Shown here one piece after another: positions 22,621 to 31,407 of a stretch of 64,000 nt of DNA (positions are counted from its first letter, which is position 1; every line of letters starts with the position of its first letter). The position numbers were made by a program, and so were the translations under genes. The notes below the pieces were generated by a model. The model did no database searches. It was not told the DNA's origin and worked only from the letters and a program-made list of their open reading frames with translations. The stretch comes from Auanema rhodensis (lineage: Eukaryota; Nematoda; Chromadorea; Rhabditida; Rhabditidae), in contig OZ059898.1 in the NCBI GenBank assembly GCA_964057225.1, positions 14,625,267 through 14,689,266 of the forward strand, written 5' to 3'.

Positions 22621-23700
22621 ATTTCTTGTCACTCATTCAACGTCAACATCCCCCATATAACGAAACACTCGCGGTTTTTCCAAACCAAGAGTGATTCCAA
22701 AGTGGCACGAAGATACTCTTCGGCCGTCCCTGCTCTATACCCTTCTGAGTCCAGTGACGACATCGCAGTCGCCAGTCGAACCAGAAGCCGCACTCGACTC
22801 CTCAGTGTTCAGATTGAAGAGCCTGAACAAGAGGTAAAACCCAAAGTCGAGAAAACCTTCATTCCTCGAGAAGGCACGTATTCACCTCCGGACAACACCG
22901 AAGAGGACCCTGATTTCTATATTCAGGACTACAATATTCAAACTTCAGCTTCAACTCCAAAGGTACACTCTTTTAAAAGTAATAAAAAGATTCAAAAAAT
23001 TCAAAAACCAAAACAAATAACCTCTAATACTTCACCAGCCACCCCCCACCTAAACTTATCAACTTTATCAGTTAATACTGATAACGATCTTGCATCTTCT
23101 TTTGAACTAACTCTAACACCGCAGGCATTTTCCACTCCGATAGAAAACTCACAACTTAATAAAACCTCATCTCTCACTATTCGCAAATCACCCTTATCAG
23201 TTATCACTGATAAGCTTGATTCGAAAAAGCTTGATTCTAAAAAGATTAATAAAAGAAAAACTAATACACCGCGTAGGCGCTCAACCTCTAATAATCCCAT
23301 AGAACCAAATCAGGAAATTACCGAAGTTTTGCCCTTATCACTAACTACTGATAAGTTCAAAAGTAAGAAATCTTTAACAGCTCGCTTAATAAAAGTTTTG
23401 AATTTGTCTCCAGGGGAGGTAACAACAGAACAAGTTGATAACTCTCTTCACGTATCCTCCAACCCAACCCTTAATAAGTCAGATAGCGCTATACCCAGCT
23501 CAAGCGTTTCAATACATTCGACGCCTCAGGCAACGAGTCGAGTTATCAAACTCCCAGGGAAGCGGTTCTCCTCAGCCGCCCCTACCATTAGTTATCCAAC
23601 ATCTGGTAACTCGAAAAAGGGAGGTAAGAACTTAACGGCGAGAAGCTCAGGCAGTAAAGGGATTACGTCATCTCGCACATACCCTGAGGATATACCAACC
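22621..23700 (+). other. ATG-less N-terminal extension of the Gag frame
   Basis: The frame is open from the codon after TGA at 22618 to the first ATG at 23701, 360 codons with neither stop nor ATG. The nominal start at 22702 is GTG, which eukaryotes rarely use. The sequence is Ser/Thr/Lys-rich with a repeated motif of the type LSVxTDK followed by Lys-rich residues (near residues 123, 165 and 213), which suggests selection at protein level. It could be reached by non-AUG initiation, by splicing from an upstream ATG exon, or be untranslated with Gag starting at 23701 (A at -3, good context). Confidence 0.6.
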
Positions 23701-26700
23701 ATGACGGAGACACCACGTCTTCCGGGAGCTGGTAAATCTACCATTGCGCACGCATTAAGCTCACCTTATTGCCCCATATACGACGGAAGTCGTAACTTTA
23801 GAGATTTCGTGGCAAAGTTTAATACCTTTTCTAACGCCTTAGGCTTAGTGATGCCCGAAAGACTAACTATTTTACCATTACTATTGAAAAATGATAGAGC
23901 AGAGGAAGCTTATTTAGAGCTACCTGACAAGGTCAGAACAGCTGGACCTTGGGTTACCCTAATAGAAGAGTTAACATCCAAGCTGTGTCCCGAATACAAT
24001 CAAGACCCTGCCCTTATCACACTTCAAAACAGCACTCAAGGCGATTTATCAATTGATGGTTTTGCACAAACGTTAAGAAACCTCAGCTTAAATGCTTTCT
24101 CTAATAGTGATACTCATAAAGATCACATTCTGAGGTCCACATTTTTGAGAGGCTTGAAAAATACGATACGCCCAGGGGTAATTCGAGCAAAACCCAAAAC
24201 TTTTGCTGAGGCTGTTGATAGTGCTCGCTGGGAGGAATCAATTGCAAACCAAGTAGCAGACCCTCAGGCGCTATTGGTTAACGCAATTGAAAGAACTTTC
24301 CCCCCGCGCAGAAACAATGGTGGGAGAGGTATGGCAAGAGGTTATCAATCTTTTAATAATAAAAATTATCAAAATTATAATAATTATAACAATTATCATC
24401 CAAACTTTCAAAACAATCAAAATTATCATAAATTTTCAAAAAATCAAAAAGGCTGGAATTTCCAAAACCCATTTGCTAGGAACCGCAATTTTGGTGACCG
24501 CGGTCGAAATTATCAGAATCAAAATCAAAATGGGTATCAAAGAAGCCATAATGCATCACAAAATCAAGAAATGAGCAATAATAGACAGAGAAATAACAGT
24601 ACCTTTAGGGGAAATAACAACAATAGAGGCAGAGGTAGAGGCTCAAGAGTCAATAATTTGACTCTGATATCTCCTTTGACTTTAGCCGTAGCTTTATCAG
24701 TAATCTTATCACTGGTTACAACAGCTGAAGCATACCAGCTATGTACTAAAGCTACTGGAGGAGCCCTTCTCCGTCCCCCATCTCTCCGAAAATGCTTATT
24801 ACCACCAATAAAGCATATCTTACGAACAAAAGTTCATCTTTATACAAGGAATCAAACGGCACATGAATGGGATGCATGGAGATGCTCCAAAGAAATTCAT
24901 AAAATGTGTATCAGAGACCTTTTGTTCCTTAGAGATACCAATACAACGATAGCGAGAATTGAAAAGATACCAGCTGCAGAATGCAGACTGGCAGTGAGAG
25001 ATAGAAGATGGAATTGGAGTGAATTAAAGAAGATCGACAGCATAACATATGCAACTGACGAGCCTTCCTTCTCGCCAGGCCGATCTTTTAATAATGAACT
25101 ATGTGAAGAGAAAGCCAGATTGGTTATCGAAAAAGGGGTTATGACACGGATGCCAGATGAAACTATAATCTCCAATTTAATACTAAATACTGAAGGATGC
25201 TTAGCGCATCATGGAGAATGTGCATCAGATACCTCAATCATCATATGGGAGAAACAGCCTTATGAATATCGATGCAACTATATCGACATGAGTGAATATG
25301 ATGTGATAATTGGAGACGGCATTATTCTGTTACCAACCACTCAATCAGCCCTTGTAATCGATCAAAAAGAGATACCGAAGCAAATATCTTCTTGTTTTAA
25401 ACAGCCAATCTTCCACACCACAACTGGCAATTACATTCTCTTACCACAGTACCCAAATGACACCAATATCCATGTTTTAATAGAGAGAGAATATAAGAAA
25501 CTTCCGGCGAAAAGAGATAAAAGAGCAATTGCGGAATGCACGGTTGAATTAAACAAGGAGTGGATACAAAAACAGGAAGATTTTGAAACTTTAATATTAA
25601 ATATTTGTCCTTATCCTTTCTTACGACCGGTGATGAGTAATCCTGGTATTTATCAGATAATACCGCTTATAAAGGCCAGACGAGCTGTCAACCCTTCATA
25701 TTCAATTATTGATTGGGTTTCAGCACATCCCGAGAAGTTTTATTTCTTCTTAAGAAGTCCCGTATCTGATAAATCCATACAACGTTTCCTTCAAACATAC
25801 GAAATACACGACCCTGAGGAAGCAATACTTTATTTTCTTGCGCAAAAGGAACTGGCAGCAACCACTCGCGGCGCTATACGGTATTTAACCTCAAAACAAT
25901 TATTAGAACAGATAGGTGACAGATTAACAGCACACGAATTTGACGAAAAACTACTAGAAAAGAACGGATCCTACCGCGAAAGAGCCGAAAGCATAGCGAT
26001 GGAGCTAGCTTATACACCGGTAATATTTGAAAACAATCTGTCGGTACCATCAAGGCAAGAGGTTTTAAAATCCTTTGTGAACATGCCGCCTATCCGACCA
26101 ACTTTAACAACTGACAATGCTGATGAGCGTATAGTACTTAGAAATACACTTTACTTATACCATAACTTGATGACATTGCGAGTAATAAGGCCAAATAAAA
26201 CAGCAGCAGCCGTAGATGATGAAAAGTTCCGACAATTAACAATCAATGTGCCAGATACCAACAAACTATATCGAGATAAAGATTCTAACTACGGTATATC
26301 GATGGGCCCCCACCCTCGCATTCAAACCCCAAGCGCGGATACACGCCAGCTACTTATAAAAACATTTTTACCACTGTTAGAGGATATTGAAACACCGCCT
26401 TATCTGACTAGAAGACTGTCATTAACGACAACAACGGACAAACCCGCTTCACTAGTTCAGGAGACAACTATAAGCTATACGACTCGGATTCCGACGACAA
26501 CCATAGTTGACACGACAACAGCCGTGATAACTACGACTCTCTCGCCAACAACATTAGCAACAGTCACTGACACGGCGTCACGAACCTTAAGGAAACAAAG
26601 AACATCATCTCCACCCGTAGAAACCAGAGAAATTCAGGCTCAGGCAACGTATACAGCGTCAAAAGTGAACAACGAAATACAATTCAACCTCAACGTATCT

Positions 26701-29700
26701 CGCAGAATAGCTCAAGATCATCTACAATATACAACAACACTCATACAAGAAGAGCTACAGAAACATTTTATGGAATCTTATGAATCCATATGTGAGATTC
26801 AAAATAGATACCTCGAGCTATGGCGTTCTATTTTACACATAGAACCCACAATAGCAATGAGGACTATTTTAGGAAGAGAGGATATTGCAGCCCGTTTCGT
26901 AGGCAGCGATATAGTTCATGTTCATATATGCTTACCTCTTCAACCTAAAGCTGTTTATCATAATCATAAGATCAATGATACATGCTATTTGGAAACACCA
27001 GTAATAACAGAAGATGAGAGATTATATTTTGCTGCTCCAGGATCAAGAGACTTATTAACACATGGAAAAGAGATAGATTGCGAACATGTACCAACAGATG
27101 TGTACTATCAAAATGGAGAATGGATAAATATAAATGGATCGGTTGAAGTAAAACCAATATCACTCTTTGATAAAGCGCAATACCACCAATTAACACCTTT
27201 AAAGTTCACAGGCGCTAACTTATACACCAATTTATCATTGAGAGTTTACTCAATGTCAACAGCTATTGCATATGGAGCAAGTTTAGCATCCATACGACAG
27301 AACCATGTTTTACATACTATTCACAACGATCCAAAGATTACGTCAGCCTTTAATCTTTTGAAAAAGGGCAGTGACTATATCTCTAAAGCAGCTGAGTTCA
27401 CAACTTCCGCCTGGACTAGCGTAAAACAATTTCTAATAGGTTCAATTGAGAGAACACTCATCTTTATAGGATCAATAGTCACGATTGCCGCAGTATTAAT
27501 AATTTTTTTCGTTGTTGCTAAATTTTGGTTCTTCAGAGCCACTCCACTAACCGTAATGCATGTCCATGAAATAGATAATGAGCCCCCAGGCTATGAAGAA
27601 ACATTGGAACTTGTAAGCCGCCCAGACCAACAGATGCCAGATAACATCATGAAGCAATACTATCCTGCTTTAGTAACATTTATTCCAATCGCAATACCAT
27701 TTGTTGCTTCTATTGCATCAGCGGAAACAAAGTTACCATTAATATATATATCAGTTGAAGATAAACTGATTTTAGCTTTATGGGATTCAGGCTCATCAGT
27801 GTCATATGTTAGGCTCTCCACCCTCAAATATCTGAACATGGCCGAAAATGTCAAGAAGAGACATTTAGTAGCGATGGCAGCCAACAAGTCCACTTTCACA
27901 TTTTATGGAAAGATAAATCTTGTAATTGAAATTGCCGGCTACGAGATCGAACACACCTTTTTGGTCTCAAACGATCATGACTGTCCTGCTCCCGCTTTAA
28001 TTGGACTAGATTTCATGAAAGCGCTTGACAGCGAAAACATCGACGTCAGCCTTAAACCATCCAAGAAGAGGTTGGAGATTGGAAACAATGCCATCCCATT
28101 AATAGGAAACGAATCTATTAAGCATACGGAGATAACTGTGAATATCATTAATTTAAGAACAAAAACATTAAAGCCTGATGAAGAGGCACCTATCCCAATA
28201 AAGACAGATAAACCACTAGAATCTAACGAAGTGGTTGTCTTAGGGGATAGTGGAAGCGCATTAAAATCATTATATCCAACTGCGTTTCGTGATACCAGTG
28301 GAGTATATGTTATGTTCCGTAACGATACCGATGAAACAATAGCTATGGAAGCTAATTCAGTCATTGGACAGGCAATAATTGGAGAAATTCCGGCTTGTGA
28401 ACCCTTTAAGCATAAGCCAATTCTACCATATGTTCCGCCAGAAGCCGATTGGGAGAGTAAACTACCATATTTTCCAAGAGACTTCATAAAAGATCTTGAT
28501 CTAGAGAATGCTGATCTCACGAAAGAAGAAAAACATGAGCTTACAAAAATAATTGAAAGCTATCGTGAGGCATTTCTTAACGAGGACAGGAAAATAGGCT
28601 TATTTAAAGGTCCTATAGAGCATACCATACCATTGAGAACAGATATGGATATGCCAAAGCCGAGAATAACACGTATTCCCTTAGGAAAACAGGAAGAAAT
28701 TGAAAAACAAGTCAAAGAAATGCTTGAGCAAGGCATAATAGAGCCTTCTACATCTCTATTTAATAGCCCTGTAGTACTAGTTAAGAAGAAAGATGACACG
28801 TATAGGTTTGTGACAGATTTTCGAGCTTTAAATAATGTCACACGCAAGCAAACTTATGTCATTCCAAGCATTTCTGACATAGTTGATTTGGCAGCAGGCG
28901 CCCAATTTTTCTCAAACTTCGATTTAGTGTCAGGATTTTTTCAAATATCCTTGAGAAAATCAGATCGACCACTAACAGCATTTACGACCACATCCGGCAC
29001 ATACCAGTACAAACGGATGCCGATGGGCCTTTGTGGAGCCCCTCATACCTTTCAAACAGCAGTAAGGTATTTGCAAAGTAAATGTTCTTGTAAACTATTT
29101 GTTTATTTGGACGATCTATTAGTTATATCTGATACAAGAGAACAACATCTCAAAGATATCGATGATTTACTGCAAGCAGTAGAAGAATTGGGAATGAAGA
29201 TAAAGCTTAAGAAATGCGCTTTTGCTCAACCAGAAGTGAAATTTCTAGGACTTATTGTAGGACGTCAAGGTATAAAACCTGACCCTCAAAAAGTCGCCGC
29301 CATACAAGATTATCCGGCACCAAAGAATGCAACAGGTGTACGAGCATTCTTGGGAATGGTTGGATTCTTTCGCAAATTCATGAAAGATTTTGCACGTATC
29401 GCAAGCCCTTTATACGATCTGACAAAGGCAGATACTGAATTCAAATGGGAAAACAAACATAAAGAAGCTTTAGACCTCCTTAAAAGAAGTTTAATACAGG
29501 CACCCGTTTTAAGCCCACCTAAATCGGACCGCTTGTTTATAGTTGAAAGCGACGGTAGTAACATCGCCATAGGTGCTGTATTATTACAACCGGAAGATCC
29601 AAAACAACCTCTGAAAAATCTACACCCTATCGCATTTGCAAGCAGAAAACTAGTTAAAGCCGAACGTAACTACGCACCAATCGAGATAGAAGCATTAGGC

Positions 29701-31407
29701 CTTGTATATGCATTAAATCAATTCCGTACATACATTCTTGGAACTCATACTATATGTATTACGGACCATCGACCCCTTACCAGCTTAATGACACGCAGAG
29801 ACTTATTTGGTCGTCTTGCGAAGTTCCAGCTGGTCATCCAAGAATATGATATTGAAATAAAATATCGCGCAGGCCAATTAAATAAAGTATGCGATGCTCT
29901 ATCTCGATATATAGGTGAAGAAGCTAACGATGCTAAGCCGGAAACAAAGAAGAAGAAAATAGAAGAAATTCACATTAACGCCATAAATACACCAACAATA
30001 AAGGAAATTCAACTAAACACCCCTTGGATTAAACGGACGATAGCGGAGATTGAATATAGAGCACAAAAGAACATGACAGCTAATGACAGATATTGTGTCA
30101 TAAATGACTTGCTCTATACAAAACCAACAGACAAAAAGCCACAACCCGCTATCGTAATACCACAAGAACACCCCATAATTGAGGAAATAATCAAAGTTTT
30201 TCATGAGGATCCTACAATTGCAGCACATCAAGGAATTATTAAAACAAAAGAAGCAATTCTAAGAAGATTCTATTGGACAAATATGCAGAACGACATTACT
30301 ATATTTATCAAGAACTGCATTAAATGTGCTCAAAGAAAAAAAGATCCACATTCCATGACGGTACAACCAATAGGTCATTTTGAGATACCAAGCAAGCCAT
30401 TTGAACGAGTCCACATGGACGTAATGGGACCATTTCCCCCTTCAAAAAGAAACTGTACCTACGTCATTACCATGCAAGACGCATTTACAAAATGGTCAAC
30501 AACAATTGCTGTACCACAAATAACAACGGAAATCACAATTGACCGATTTCTAAGACATTTCGTTTACATTTTTGGACCACCCCATCGCTTGATCACCGAT
30601 AGAGGTTCGAACTTTGTATCTAAAAAGTTCGAAGAAATGTGTACTAAACTTGGAATCAAACATGAACCAACACTACCACACCAAAAGAACTCAAATGGAC
30701 AAGTGGAAAGACTTCACAGAACCCTCGAAGAAGGATTAACCCACTACTTAAAAGAGGACCTTAGTGACTGGGATACTGTATTACCAAAAATCACTTTTGC
30801 TATCAACAATATTCAGCACGCGACTACAGGGATTGCGCCATACATTGCATTATTTGGTAAAGAATGCAGAATGTCAATGGACGCTGAATTACCAGAAACG
30901 ATCACTCAGATTCAAGAAATTTCTGAAGAATTACTCCAAAGAAGACCAGATATGGACAAGAGAGACGAAATAATAAAGAACCGCATAGCTAAAAATCAAG
31001 AAAATGCGAAAAAGAAGAAGGATAGAACGCAAAGAACACACCATAGAGACATTCAATCGGGCGACATGGTGATGACGACTATAAAATCACACCAAATCGG
31101 CCAAAAGCTTCGGAAAAGCTATGATGGACCATACGAAGTCATCAACGTAGAAGGATCAAAAGTTCAAATCAGAAATTCATCAGGAAAACTACAAGATATC
31201 CACAAAGATAACTTGAAAATCTTCTCTCCTGCTTCACAAAACATCTCTTACAACACTCGCGCAAGGTTTCGAGAAAGTCAAGCAGAAGAAGATAGCGACA
31301 TCGAAATAATAGAAGTGATCAACAGGAACAACAAGGATAGCATAGATACAGAGCCAGAAGATGAAAATGAAGACGAAATATGGCTTCCGAGGAATGAAGA
31401 AGAATAA
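22702..31407 (+). CDS. Gag-Env-Pro-RT-RNaseH-Integrase polyprotein
   Basis: One uninterrupted frame of 2901 codons. Residues 1-333 are the ATG-less extension, about 334-530 Gag core, 534-652 a basic Asn/Gly/Arg-rich nucleic-acid-binding tail, 653-1631 an envelope-like glycoprotein with its tail, 1695-1771 aspartic protease, about 1974-2250 reverse transcriptase, about 2270-2405 RNase H, and 2501 onward integrase with an acidic end. All catalytic signatures I looked for are present, so the enzyme set looks functional. No frameshift or stop separates Gag from Pol. A single frame would make Gag, Env and Pol in equal amounts, so splicing, proteolysis or internal initiation must set their ratio. 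The GTG start is nominal; 23701 is the first in-frame ATG. Confidence 0.9.
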   Translation: MARRYSSAVPALYPSESSDDIAVASRTRSRTRLLSVQIEEPEQEVKPKVEKTFIPREGTYSPPDNTEEDPDFYIQDYNIQTSASTPKVHSFKSNKKIQKIQKPKQITSNTSPATPHLNLSTLSVNTDNDLASSFELTLTPQAFSTPIENSQLNKTSSLTIRKSPLSVITDKLDSKKLDSKKINKRKTNTPRRRSTSNNPIEPNQEITEVLPLSLTTDKFKSKKSLTARLIKVLNLSPGEVTTEQVDNSLHVSSNPTLNKSDSAIPSSSVSIHSTPQATSRVIKLPGKRFSSAAPTISYPTSGNSKKGGKNLTARSSGSKGITSSRTYPEDIPTMTETPRLPGAGKSTIAHALSSPYCPIYDGSRNFRDFVAKFNTFSNALGLVMPERLTILPLLLKNDRAEEAYLELPDKVRTAGPWVTLIEELTSKLCPEYNQDPALITLQNSTQGDLSIDGFAQTLRNLSLNAFSNSDTHKDHILRSTFLRGLKNTIRPGVIRAKPKTFAEAVDSARWEESIANQVADPQALLVNAIERTFPPRRNNGGRGMARGYQSFNNKNYQNYNNYNNYHPNFQNNQNYHKFSKNQKGWNFQNPFARNRNFGDRGRNYQNQNQNGYQRSHNASQNQEMSNNRQRNNSTFRGNNNNRGRGRGSRVNNLTLISPLTLAVALSVILSLVTTAEAYQLCTKATGGALLRPPSLRKCLLPPIKHILRTKVHLYTRNQTAHEWDAWRCSKEIHKMCIRDLLFLRDTNTTIARIEKIPAAECRLAVRDRRWNWSELKKIDSITYATDEPSFSPGRSFNNELCEEKARLVIEKGVMTRMPDETIISNLILNTEGCLAHHGECASDTSIIIWEKQPYEYRCNYIDMSEYDVIIGDGIILLPTTQSALVIDQKEIPKQISSCFKQPIFHTTTGNYILLPQYPNDTNIHVLIEREYKKLPAKRDKRAIAECTVELNKEWIQKQEDFETLILNICPYPFLRPVMSNPGIYQIIPLIKARRAVNPSYSIIDWVSAHPEKFYFFLRSPVSDKSIQRFLQTYEIHDPEEAILYFLAQKELAATTRGAIRYLTSKQLLEQIGDRLTAHEFDEKLLEKNGSYRERAESIAMELAYTPVIFENNLSVPSRQEVLKSFVNMPPIRPTLTTDNADERIVLRNTLYLYHNLMTLRVIRPNKTAAAVDDEKFRQLTINVPDTNKLYRDKDSNYGISMGPHPRIQTPSADTRQLLIKTFLPLLEDIETPPYLTRRLSLTTTTDKPASLVQETTISYTTRIPTTTIVDTTTAVITTTLSPTTLATVTDTASRTLRKQRTSSPPVETREIQAQATYTASKVNNEIQFNLNVSRRIAQDHLQYTTTLIQEELQKHFMESYESICEIQNRYLELWRSILHIEPTIAMRTILGREDIAARFVGSDIVHVHICLPLQPKAVYHNHKINDTCYLETPVITEDERLYFAAPGSRDLLTHGKEIDCEHVPTDVYYQNGEWININGSVEVKPISLFDKAQYHQLTPLKFTGANLYTNLSLRVYSMSTAIAYGASLASIRQNHVLHTIHNDPKITSAFNLLKKGSDYISKAAEFTTSAWTSVKQFLIGSIERTLIFIGSIVTIAAVLIIFFVVAKFWFFRATPLTVMHVHEIDNEPPGYEETLELVSRPDQQMPDNIMKQYYPALVTFIPIAIPFVASIASAETKLPLIYISVEDKLILALWDSGSSVSYVRLSTLKYLNMAENVKKRHLVAMAANKSTFTFYGKINLVIEIAGYEIEHTFLVSNDHDCPAPALIGLDFMKALDSENIDVSLKPSKKRLEIGNNAIPLIGNESIKHTEITVNIINLRTKTLKPDEEAPIPIKTDKPLESNEVVVLGDSGSALKSLYPTAFRDTSGVYVMFRNDTDETIAMEANSVIGQAIIGEIPACEPFKHKPILPYVPPEADWESKLPYFPRDFIKDLDLENADLTKEEKHELTKIIESYREAFLNEDRKIGLFKGPIEHTIPLRTDMDMPKPRITRIPLGKQEEIEKQVKEMLEQGIIEPSTSLFNSPVVLVKKKDDTYRFVTDFRALNNVTRKQTYVIPSISDIVDLAAGAQFFSNFDLVSGFFQISLRKSDRPLTAFTTTSGTYQYKRMPMGLCGAPHTFQTAVRYLQSKCSCKLFVYLDDLLVISDTREQHLKDIDDLLQAVEELGMKIKLKKCAFAQPEVKFLGLIVGRQGIKPDPQKVAAIQDYPAPKNATGVRAFLGMVGFFRKFMKDFARIASPLYDLTKADTEFKWENKHKEALDLLKRSLIQAPVLSPPKSDRLFIVESDGSNIAIGAVLLQPEDPKQPLKNLHPIAFASRKLVKAERNYAPIEIEALGLVYALNQFRTYILGTHTICITDHRPLTSLMTRRDLFGRLAKFQLVIQEYDIEIKYRAGQLNKVCDALSRYIGEEANDAKPETKKKKIEEIHINAINTPTIKEIQLNTPWIKRTIAEIEYRAQKNMTANDRYCVINDLLYTKPTDKKPQPAIVIPQEHPIIEEIIKVFHEDPTIAAHQGIIKTKEAILRRFYWTNMQNDITIFIKNCIKCAQRKKDPHSMTVQPIGHFEIPSKPFERVHMDVMGPFPPSKRNCTYVITMQDAFTKWSTTIAVPQITTEITIDRFLRHFVYIFGPPHRLITDRGSNFVSKKFEEMCTKLGIKHEPTLPHQKNSNGQVERLHRTLEEGLTHYLKEDLSDWDTVLPKITFAINNIQHATTGIAPYIALFGKECRMSMDAELPETITQIQEISEELLQRRPDMDKRDEIIKNRIAKNQENAKKKKDRTQRTHHRDIQSGDMVMTTIKSHQIGQKLRKSYDGPYEVINVEGSKVQIRNSSGKLQDIHKDNLKIFSPASQNISYNTRARFRESQAEEDSDIEIIEVINRNNKDSIDTEPEDENEDEIWLPRNEEE
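23701..24657 (+). CDS. gag: Gag region (capsid-like core and basic tail)
   Basis: Residues 334-652. Begins at the first in-frame ATG. A YDGSRNFRDFVAKFN segment near residue 360 and a helical core ending near FAEAVDSARWEE (about residue 510) are typical of Ty3/gypsy Gag capsid. The tail (534-652) is rich in Asn, Gln, Tyr and RG/RGRG motifs, with no CCHC zinc knuckle, so RNA binding is probably through basic RGG-like stretches. Gag would assemble the particle in the cytoplasm. The frame continues straight into the Env signal sequence. Confidence 0.75.
24635..27721 (+). other. Candidate in-frame intron spanning the env region
   Basis: A donor-like AGAG|GTAGAG at 24634/24635 and an acceptor with pyrimidine tract and CAG at 27721 enclose 3087 bases, a multiple of three. 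Both sites are phase 1, and the split codon rebuilds as GCG. A TAGTAAC branch-like motif lies about 45 bases before the AG with no other AG between. Splicing would yield Gag joined to protease-RT-IN without Env. This is inference; no transcript is available. Confidence 0.3.
24658..27594 (+). CDS. env: Envelope-like glycoprotein with class III (gB-like) fusion-protein features
   Basis: Residues 653-1631. A hydrophobic signal sequence (about 655-673) with an AEA cleavage motif ending at 677 starts the ectodomain, which has at least ten N-X-S/T sites and many Cys. A furin-like RDKR is at 938-941. A Thr/Ser/Pro-rich mucin-like stretch spans about 1241-1293. At 1364-1410 the spacing C, QNR, LW, P, M, GR, VG, C resembles a conserved segment of herpesvirus gB-type fusion proteins. 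A transmembrane helix is at about 1585-1611, followed by a cytoplasmic PPGY at 1628-1631. No Met stands near the signal sequence, so it has no start of its own. Topology fits: Gag cytosolic, Env in the lumen, Pol cytosolic again. The gB relation rests on recalled family pattern and is moderately sure. Confidence 0.75.
27739..28080 (+). CDS. Retroelement aspartic protease region
   Basis: Catalytic DSG at residues 1695-1697 within LALWDSGSSVSYV, and the second family motif ALIGLDF at 1765-1771. Size and position just before RT fit a retropepsin that acts as a dimer to cleave the polyprotein. A hydrophobic run at 1656-1674 ending ASA lies just upstream; it may be a by-product of the splice-acceptor pyrimidine tract. 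Confidence 0.85.
28621..29916 (+). CDS. Reverse transcriptase and RNase H region
   Basis: RT copies the element RNA into DNA. Seen: SPVVLVKKKDDTYRFVTDFRALN near 2022-2044, first catalytic Asp at 2074 in NFDLVSGFFQI, MPMGLCGAPHTFQ, and the catalytic YLDD at 2135-2138. RNase H follows with Asp2284 (VESDGS), Glu2328/2330 (PIEIEALG) and Asp2355 (TDHRPL), and ends near CDALSR. All active-site residues are intact. The arrangement is typical of Ty3/gypsy elements. Confidence 0.93.
30100..31206 (+). CDS. Integrase region
   Basis: Joins element DNA to the genome. The zinc-binding HHCC is complete (His2501, His2509, Cys2539, Cys2542). The catalytic triad is Asp2573, Asp2633 and Glu2669 with 35 residues between the last two, the usual D,D35E spacing. 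A GPY-like module (KLRKSYDGPYEVI) lies near the C-terminus. No chromodomain follows; the last 60 residues are acidic. Confidence 0.92.

Noticed and set aside
23001..23300. 99-residue minus-strand frame and other frames inside the polyprotein region (for example 24287-24574, 27975-28520, 28560-28847)
   Set aside because: Shadows of the 2901-codon frame; their Leu/Ser-rich or Ile-rich composition mirrors the codon bias of the sense strand.
23725..23760. GAGKST in Gag read as an ATP-binding P-loop
   Set aside because: The upstream Gly/Ala required at the start of the Walker A pattern is missing, and no ATPase domain follows.
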